From DATDAH01 sp963792205 (GTDB taxonomy: Bacteria > Actinomycetota > Acidimicrobiia > Acidimicrobiales > DATDAH01): a stretch of 64,000 bases of DNA. Positions 58,599 to 64,000 of this stretch are shown piece by piece. Each line of letters begins with the position of its first letter. Positions within the stretch are counted from its first letter, which is position 1. The notes beneath the pieces are model-generated. The model searched no databases and was not told where the DNA came from. It saw only the letters and a list, made by a program, of their open reading frames with translations. Location: positions 372,001 through 436,000 of the forward strand of contig CAWBVI010000004.1 of NCBI GenBank assembly GCA_963792205.1, given 5' to 3'. A program made the translations under genes and the position numbers.

Positions 58599-59102
58599 TT
58601 GCAGGTCATCTTCTTGTGCACGGGGAACGCGGCCCGGTCGGTCATGGCGGGGGCGATGTTCGAGGCCCGGCGGCCCGAGGTGAGCGTGATCACCGGGGGC
58701 ACCCACGTGGTCGACGGCCACCCGGTGAGCTGGCGGACCCGGGACGCCCTCGCCTCGGTGGGCTACGAGGCCAGCCGCCACCGCAGCGCCCAGCTCCGGC
58801 CTGCCGACCTACCGGCCACCGATGTCGTGGTGGCGATGGCCAACGAACACGTCGAGTGGATGCGCCGCCAGCACCCCGAAGCGGCCGGTCGGACCATCAC
58901 CCTGCACCGCCTGGCCCGGGATCTCGGGCCGCCGGACCACCCCTTCACCGAGCGGCTGCGGTTCCTGCACCCCGCCACGGTCGAGCTCGAGCCCTGGGAG
59001 GAGGTGGCCGACCCCGCCGGGGGCGAGCTGCCGGAGTACCAGGCCTGCGCCCGCGAGCTGGACGGACTGATCGAGCGGTTCGCCAAGCTGGTTTCGGTTT
59101 AG
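58599..59102 (+). CDS. Low-molecular-weight protein-tyrosine phosphatase/arsenate reductase fold
   Basis: 167 residues. The P-loop at the N-terminus is VIFLCTGNAARSVMA (CX5R). The C-terminal general-acid Asp may be in EVADPAGGELPEYQ, where DP is typical of the family. It dephosphorylates protein tyrosine or reduces a related oxyanion. TTG 58599 is the only sensible start before the P-loop, and TAGCCT lies 8 nt upstream. The stop codon TAG is also the start of the TAGCGT hexamer serving the next gene. Confidence 0.8.
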   Translation: MQVIFLCTGNAARSVMAGAMFEARRPEVSVITGGTHVVDGHPVSWRTRDALASVGYEASRHRSAQLRPADLPATDVVVAMANEHVEWMRRQHPEAAGRTITLHRLARDLGPPDHPFTERLRFLHPATVELEPWEEVADPAGGELPEYQACARELDGLIERFAKLVSV

Positions 59103-59112
59103 CGTTCCCCGC

Positions 59113-59910
59113 ATGGGGAGACTGGAGGGGAGGCGGGCGCTCGTCACCGGGGCGTCGGCCGGCATCGGGGCCGCCTTGGCGGAGGGGCTGGCCGAAGCGG
59201 GTGCCGTCGTCGGGCTCTGCGCCCGACGTGAGGACCGCCTGGCCGAGGTGCTGGAGCGGTGCCGGGCCCACCAGCCTGACTGCCGGAGCTGGGTCGTCGA
59301 CCTGGCCGAGCTCGACCACGTCGCGGCCTTCGCCGAGCAGGCCGACGACGAGCTCGGCGGCATCGACCTCCTGGTCAACAACGCCGGCATGCCCAAACGG
59401 CGGACCGTCGCCGACCTGACCATCGCCGAGGTCGACGCCGTCATGGCCCTCAACTACCTCTCCCCCGTTCGGCTCACGATGGCCCTGCTCCCTCGGATGC
59501 AGGCGCGGGGCCGCCCCGCCGACATCGTCAACCTCTCCTCGGTCGCCGCCCGGCTCTCGCCGGCCGGTGAGGCCTCCTACGCCGCGTCGAAAGCCGCCCT
59601 CACCGCCTTCAGCGAATGCCTCGCCGTCGAGACCTGGCACTCGCCGGTGTCGGTCCACGTGGTGAACCCCGGCGTCATCGACACCGAGCTCTTCCACCTG
59701 CCGGGCAACGACCCGCTGAAGGCCGACATCGCCCCCGAACCCCCGCAGATCGTGGTCGACGCCGTCCTCGACCAGCTCGACGCCGGCACCTTCGAGATCT
59801 ACGTGCCCGCCTACTTCGCGGACTTCGCCACCGGGAAGGCCACCAACCTCGAGGAGTTCCTGGGCGGGTCGGCCGACTACTGGCGCGCGATCAACGAGGC
59901 CCCGGCATGA
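59113..59910 (+). CDS. SDR family oxidoreductase, tandem copy 1
   Basis: 265 residues. VTGASAGIG, LLVNNAGMPKRR, NLSSVAAR and YAASKAALT are the classical SDR blocks; VNPGVIDTELFHL is the usual substrate loop. The next gene is a paralogue (about 40-45% by eye) sharing LCARREDRLAEVLE and NNA.(I/M)PKRR, indicating a local duplication. TAGCGT lies 7 nt before the ATG. First gene of an SDR-SDR-ADH operon. Confidence 0.83.
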   Translation: MGRLEGRRALVTGASAGIGAALAEGLAEAGAVVGLCARREDRLAEVLERCRAHQPDCRSWVVDLAELDHVAAFAEQADDELGGIDLLVNNAGMPKRRTVADLTIAEVDAVMALNYLSPVRLTMALLPRMQARGRPADIVNLSSVAARLSPAGEASYAASKAALTAFSECLAVETWHSPVSVHVVNPGVIDTELFHLPGNDPLKADIAPEPPQIVVDAVLDQLDAGTFEIYVPAYFADFATGKATNLEEFLGGSADYWRAINEAPA

Positions 59911-60686
59911 AGCTGGACGGCGCGACCGTCCTGCTCACCGGGGCGTCGTCGGGCATCGGCGCCGCCCTCGCCCCGATGCTGGCCGAAGCCGGGGCCCGGG
60001 TCGCGCTCCTGGCCCGCCGCGAGGAGCGTCTGCTGGAGGTCCTCGAGCAGTGCCAGCCCCACTCCCCGGGATCGCAGATCTGGGTCTGCGACCTCGACGA
60101 CCCCACCGCCGCCGAGGAGGCCGCCATCGAGGTCGAAGGGGCCTTCGGTTCGGTCGACGTGCTGGTCAACAACGCCGCCATCCCCAAGCGGCGCCGGGTC
60201 ACCGAGCTCACCGTCAACGAGTTCCACCAGACGATGCGGGTCAACCTCGAGTCGCCGGTCCGCATGACCCTGGCGCTGCTCCCCGGGATGTTGGAGCGGC
60301 GCCGAGGCACGATCGTGAACGTCGCCTCGCTGGGCGGCCGGCTGGGGATCACCCACGAGACCGCCTACTGCGCGGCCAAGTTCGGGCTGAGCGGCTGGAG
60401 CGAGGCCATGGCCCTCGACCTCTGGGACACACCCATCGCCGTCCGGCTCATCCAGCCCGGTCCGATCGACACCGAGATCTGGGACCAGCCCGACAACGAG
60501 GCCCCGCTCTACGACGGACCGCTGGAGCCGCCGCAGGTGGTGGCCGAGGGCATCGTCGCCGCCATCGAGGGCGAGGGCTTCGAGCACTACCTCCCCGACC
60601 TCAAGGCGGTGGTCGAGTTCAAGACCAGCGACATCGACACCTTCCTGGCCGGCGCCGCCGAGGCGATGCGCAAGGACGACGGGTGA
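59907..60686 (+). CDS. SDR family oxidoreductase, tandem copy 2
   Basis: 259 residues. VLLTGASSGIG, VLVNNAAIPKRRRVTELTVN, NVASLGGRLG and YCAAKFGLS. NNAA replaces NNAG. A C-terminal segment EGFEHYLPDLKAVVEFKTSD resembles that of the preceding SDR (FEIYVPAYFADFATG), which is unusual and specific to the pair. It overlaps both neighbours by 4 bp (ATGA and GTGA), so all three genes are co-translated. Confidence 0.83.
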   Translation: MKLDGATVLLTGASSGIGAALAPMLAEAGARVALLARREERLLEVLEQCQPHSPGSQIWVCDLDDPTAAEEAAIEVEGAFGSVDVLVNNAAIPKRRRVTELTVNEFHQTMRVNLESPVRMTLALLPGMLERRRGTIVNVASLGGRLGITHETAYCAAKFGLSGWSEAMALDLWDTPIAVRLIQPGPIDTEIWDQPDNEAPLYDGPLEPPQVVAEGIVAAIEGEGFEHYLPDLKAVVEFKTSDIDTFLAGAAEAMRKDDG

Positions 60687-61912
60687 AGGCCCTCGTCTTC
60701 GGCGTCCACGCCGAGCCCCAGACCCCGCCGGCCGAGGACGCGCCCCAGCTCCTGCACAACCTCGCCAAGACCCCCATGGCCCTGCAGGAGATCGACGAGC
60801 CGAAGGTGCTCGGCCCCGACTGGACGGTCCTGCGCACCCGCATGACCGGCATCTGCGGGTCCGACGCCAAGCAGGCGATGCTCGACTTCGACGACCTTGC
60901 GGGCGACAACCCGATGAGCGCCTTCATCTCCTTCCCCCAGGTGATGGGCCACGAGGTGGTGGCCACGGTGGAGGAGGCCGGTCCGGAGGCCGGGTTGGAG
61001 CCCGGCCAGAGGGTCGTCCTCAACCCTTGGCTCTCCTGCGCGCCGAGAGGCATCGAGCCCGTCTGCCCAGCGTGCGAGGCCGGCGACTACTCGCTGTGCT
61101 GGAACTTCAACGACGGGCGGCTCACCGCCGGCATCCACACCGGCAACTCGTCGGACGCCTCCGGGGGCTTCGCCGACCTGTTGCCCGCGCACCGCCAGAT
61201 GGCGATCCCGGTGCCCGACGAGATCCCCGACGAGGTCGCGGTCCTCGCCGACCCCTTCGCCGTGTCGCTGCACGCCATCACCCGCAACCCGCCGCCGGAG
61301 GGTGGCCGGGCCTTGATCTACGGTGCGGGTGCGCTGGGGACGACCGCCGGGGCGATCCTGGCCGAGCTGTTCCCCTCCGTCGACGTGGGGGTCGTCGCCC
61401 GCTTCGACCACCAGGCCGACGTCGCCCGCCGCCGGGGCGCGACGGTCTTCGCCCCCGAGCCCCGCCTCGAGCTCATCGAGGCCCTGGCCGCGTGGTCCGG
61501 CGGCATCCTGCGCACGCCGTGGGACGGCCTGCCCACGTGCCACCCCGGCCACGTCGACGTCGTCTACGACACCGTCGGCGCACCAGAGACGGTCGAGGTC
61601 GGCATCCGGGTGCTGGCCGAGCGGGGGACCCTCGTCCAGATGGGCGTGTCGTCACCCGCCCGCTTCGAGTGGACGCCGTGGTACTTCAAGGAGCTCCGCC
61701 TCGTGGGCTCCAACGCGTTCGGCATCGAGGAGGTCGACGGCATCCGCCAGCACGGCATCGCCCACTACCTCGACCTCGTCCAGGCCGGCCGGGTCGACCT
61801 CGACGGCATGCTCACCCACACCTTCCGCTTGGAGGAGTGGCGCCAGGCCCTCGCCGCCCTCGCCGACCAGGCGACCAGCGGCGCCCTCAAGGTCGCCTTC
61901 GACTTCCGCTGA
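60683..61912 (+). CDS. Zinc-containing alcohol dehydrogenase
   Basis: 409 residues of the MDR family. Catalytic zinc blocks are MTGICGSDAKQ and VMGHEVVATV; CPACEAGDYSLC carries three of the structural-zinc cysteines, with another in WLSCAPRG. The cofactor loop is IYGAGALGTTAG. A substrate cannot be named, but coupling to two SDRs suggests successive oxidations of one alcohol. Its GTG start overlaps the SDR stop. Confidence 0.82.
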   Translation: MKALVFGVHAEPQTPPAEDAPQLLHNLAKTPMALQEIDEPKVLGPDWTVLRTRMTGICGSDAKQAMLDFDDLAGDNPMSAFISFPQVMGHEVVATVEEAGPEAGLEPGQRVVLNPWLSCAPRGIEPVCPACEAGDYSLCWNFNDGRLTAGIHTGNSSDASGGFADLLPAHRQMAIPVPDEIPDEVAVLADPFAVSLHAITRNPPPEGGRALIYGAGALGTTAGAILAELFPSVDVGVVARFDHQADVARRRGATVFAPEPRLELIEALAAWSGGILRTPWDGLPTCHPGHVDVVYDTVGAPETVEVGIRVLAERGTLVQMGVSSPARFEWTPWYFKELRLVGSNAFGIEEVDGIRQHGIAHYLDLVQAGRVDLDGMLTHTFRLEEWRQALAALADQATSGALKVAFDFR

Positions 61913-61969
61913 GCCGACGACCGCCACCGCCGACTTTTCCCGCTGACCGCACCGCCTAGGTTCAGCCCC

Positions 61970-62971
61970 ATGGAGCTGGTCGACCTCGGGCGGTCGGGGC
62001 TGCGGGTCACGCGGGTGGGGTTGGGCCTGGCGTCGATCGGTCGGCCCGCGTACATCAACCTCGGGCATGGCGGCGACCTGGGTGCCGACCGCTCGGTGGC
62101 GGCGCTGAAGGCCCGGACCGACGACGTCCTGGACACGGCCTGGGAGCGCGGGGTGCGCTACGTCGACGCCGCCCGCTCGTACGGTCGGGCGGAGGAGTTC
62201 CTGGCCGACTGGATGGAGCGCCAGGAGCTGGGCCGCGACGATCTCACGGTCGGCTCGAAGTGGGGCTACGAGTACACCGCCGGCTGGCAGGTCCACCCGC
62301 CGTCGGGCGTGCACGAGGAGAAGGACCACTCGGTCGGCCACCTCCGCCACCAGTGGGCCGAGTCCGAGCGGCTGCTCGGCGAGCGCCTGGCGCTCTACCA
62401 GGTCCACTCGGCCACGTTCGACAGTGGCGTGCTCGGCGACCGGCAGGTGTTCGACGAGCTCGCCGCGATCCGGGAGCGGGGCGTGGCCATCGGCGTCACG
62501 GTCAGCGGACCGCTCCAGCGCGACCTCGTCCGCAGGTCGATGGAGGTCGAGTACGACGGGCGCTTCCTCTTCGAGACCGTGCAGGCGACCTGGAACCTGC
62601 TCGAACAGTCCGTGGCCCCCGCTCTGGCCGAGGCCGCCCACGAGGGCATCGGGGTGATCGTGAAGGAGGCCCTGGCCAACGGGCGGCTCACCGAGCGCAA
62701 CCGGCTGGGGGGCGACGAGGAGCTGGTCGAGATGCTGGGCGACGCCGCCGACGGGCTGCGGGTCCCCCTCGACGCCGCCGCCCTGTCCGCCGTCCTCGCC
62801 CAGCCCTGGTGCCAAGTGGTCCTGAGCGGCGCCGCCACGCCCGACCAGCTGAAGTCCAACCTGCTCGCCCTGGACGCCGAGTGGACCGATCGGGCGGCCA
62901 AGCCCTTCGAGAACGTCCTGGAGGAACCCGAGGACTACTGGCGCACGCGGTCGCAGTTCCCGTGGACCTGA
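61970..62971 (+). CDS. Aldo/keto reductase
   Basis: 333 residues. A TIM barrel with YVDAARSYGRAEEFLADWM, containing the catalytic Asp and Tyr, VGSKWGYEYTAGW with the catalytic Lys, and LYQVHSATFDSGVL. The C-terminal VVLSGAATPDQLKSNL is the NADPH-binding end. It reduces aldehydes or ketones, possibly sugar- or acyl-derived. TAGGTT lies 7 nt upstream of the ATG. It is followed 25 bp later by the ligase gene. Confidence 0.85.
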   Translation: MELVDLGRSGLRVTRVGLGLASIGRPAYINLGHGGDLGADRSVAALKARTDDVLDTAWERGVRYVDAARSYGRAEEFLADWMERQELGRDDLTVGSKWGYEYTAGWQVHPPSGVHEEKDHSVGHLRHQWAESERLLGERLALYQVHSATFDSGVLGDRQVFDELAAIRERGVAIGVTVSGPLQRDLVRRSMEVEYDGRFLFETVQATWNLLEQSVAPALAEAAHEGIGVIVKEALANGRLTERNRLGGDEELVEMLGDAADGLRVPLDAAALSAVLAQPWCQVVLSGAATPDQLKSNLLALDAEWTDRAAKPFENVLEEPEDYWRTRSQFPWT

Positions 62972-62996
62972 CCGGCCGCTCGAGGGAGACCGGGCC

Positions 62997-64000
62997 GTGA
63001 GCCTGCGGCCGACGTTGGCCCATCCCGACGCCGACGACTGGAGCCGGCCCGGCGGGCCGTGGGACCAGCCCCCACTGGACGACGTGCTCGGCCCGTGGCC
63101 CGACGTCGCCGCGGTGGCCGGTGGCCTGCGGGGCCTGGGCGTCGGGCGGGGCGATGCCGTGGCCTGGCAGCGGCCCAACGGCCCCGACGCGGTGGCCCTC
63201 TACCGGGCGTGCTGGCGCCTGGGTGCCATCGCCGCCCCCGTCCACCACCAAGCGGGTGACGCCGAGGTCGCCCGGCTCCTCGCCCGGATCGATCCGACCA
63301 CGTTCGTCGCGGCCGGGGACGACCTGCCCGACGGTCCGCCGGCCCCGGCGGAAGGTCGACCCGGCGACGTGGCCTGTGTGCTCTGGACCGCGGGCTCGTC
63401 CGGCGAGCCGAAGGGCGTCCTCCACACCCAGCGGGCCCTCGCCTACAAGGCCCGCACGATGGCTGTGGTCCACGGCCTCACCCCCGAAGACGCCGTGCTG
63501 ATGCCCGCTCCCCTCGCCCACATCAGCGGGCTGCTCAACGGGCTGCTCGTCCCGCAGGCGGCCGGCCTGCGCTCGGTCTTCATGGCCCGCTGGGATCCCG
63601 ACCAGGCCCTCGACCTCATCGCCGCGGAGCACATCACGTTCATGGTCGGCCCGCCCACGTTCTTCCTCGGGCTGATGGCCGCCGAAGGCTTCTCGCCCGA
63701 GAAGGTGGCCTCGCTCCGACTCATCTCGTCGGGCGGCGCGGGGGTGACCCCGGCCTTCGTCGACGAGGCGACGGCGCGGCTGGGTGCCGTCGTCAAGCGG
63801 GCGTACGGGTCGACCGAGGCCCCGACCGTCGCCACGGCCCACGCCGGCGACCCACCCGAGCGGGGCCGGGACACCGATGGTCGGGCGACGGGCGACGTCC
63901 GGTTCCGTCTCGGCCCCGACGACGAGCTGCTCGTCCGCGGCCCCGAGCTGTTCGTCGGCTACGACGACCCGGCCGCCACCGAGGCCGCGGTTGCGGACGG
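62997..64000 (+). CDS. Acyl-CoA synthetase (ANL superfamily), truncated by window end
   Basis: About 334 codons are visible, all open. The AMP-binding loop is LWTAGSSGEPKGVLHTQ, a later motif VKRAYGSTEAPTVATA is A5, and RGPELFVGYDD belongs to the region before the C-terminal lid. The N-terminus is short and begins directly with the first fold. The catalytic Lys and lid lie beyond the window. A fatty- or aryl-acid ligase is likely; substrate unknown. GTG start. Confidence 0.8.
   Translation, partial: MSLRPTLAHPDADDWSRPGGPWDQPPLDDVLGPWPDVAAVAGGLRGLGVGRGDAVAWQRPNGPDAVALYRACWRLGAIAAPVHHQAGDAEVARLLARIDPTTFVAAGDDLPDGPPAPAEGRPGDVACVLWTAGSSGEPKGVLHTQRALAYKARTMAVVHGLTPEDAVLMPAPLAHISGLLNGLLVPQAAGLRSVFMARWDPDQALDLIAAEHITFMVGPPTFFLGLMAAEGFSPEKVASLRLISSGGAGVTPAFVDEATARLGAVVKRAYGSTEAPTVATAHAGDPPERGRDTDGRATGDVRFRLGPDDELLVRGPELFVGYDDPAATEAAVAD

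Noticed and set aside
1..64000. tRNA, rRNA, transposase or integrase genes
   Set aside because: Looked for on both strands by motif and product; none recognised. Very small RNAs cannot be excluded by eye.

Overview
The window is chromosomal DNA of about 70% G+C from an actinobacterium. Codon use, ANTAR and ECF regulators, GTG/TTG starts and an actinobacterial steroid-degradation gene set fit the class Acidimicrobiia (Iamia/Ilumatobacter-like). That placement is inference: no rRNA or other marker gene is present. I see no rRNA, tRNA, CRISPR array or transposase gene.

Layout. 1-5.1 kb: GAF-ANTAR regulator, SDR, a secreted FG-GAP/peptidase-like protein, a cyclic-nucleotide-binding protein and an unknown GAF-like protein with a ParB-type N-terminal motif. 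5.1-9.8 kb: an inserted island carrying a membrane-anchored STAND-type NTPase with 19 near-identical TPR repeats. It is now broken by frameshifts and is bracketed by duplicated fragments of the two genes it separated. 9.8-12.3 kb: DUF3467 protein, a catalytically dead HtpX homologue, and a methyltransferase/MerR pair. 12.3-41 kb: a dense lipid/steroid-catabolism region holding IpdF, FadE30, FadD19-like, FadA5, FadE26-like, FadD17-like, an F420/flavin oxidoreductase like Rv3520c, a thiolase-DUF35 pair, SDRs and hydratases. Three sites fit the published KstR consensus TNNAACNNGTTNNA, in front of fadD19, fadA5 and the oxidoreductase. 41-50 kb: MerB-like protein, Tat-exported PhoD and PhoX phosphatases, pyrophosphatase, an XRE/nucleotidyltransferase module, UbiA, and an ArsR-SRPBCC/YCII pair. 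50-64 kb: two double-length CaiB transferases, a second thiolase-DUF35 pair, a GH3 enzyme, LMW-PTP, tandem SDRs, ADH, AKR and a truncated acyl-CoA ligase.

How the genes work together. CoA ligases activate steroid or other polycyclic acids. Acyl-CoA dehydrogenases, hydratases, SDRs and thiolases shorten the side chain, with thiolase-DUF35 pairs as probable aldolases, and FadE30 with IpdF act on the C/D-ring intermediate. The operators suggest that at least part of this set answers to one KstR-like repressor encoded elsewhere.

Two structural themes run through the window. First, about twenty genes that begin transcription units have a TANNNT hexamer 6-9 nt before the start codon, a leaderless-promoter signature that also resolves several start choices. 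Second, two families of dispersed palindromic intergenic elements are present: a CCTAGG-ended family, often supplying the neighbour's stop codon, and a GTTCTGG/CCAGAAC-ended hairpin family. Seven single-base frameshifts lie in GC-rich runs; some may be residual assembly errors.
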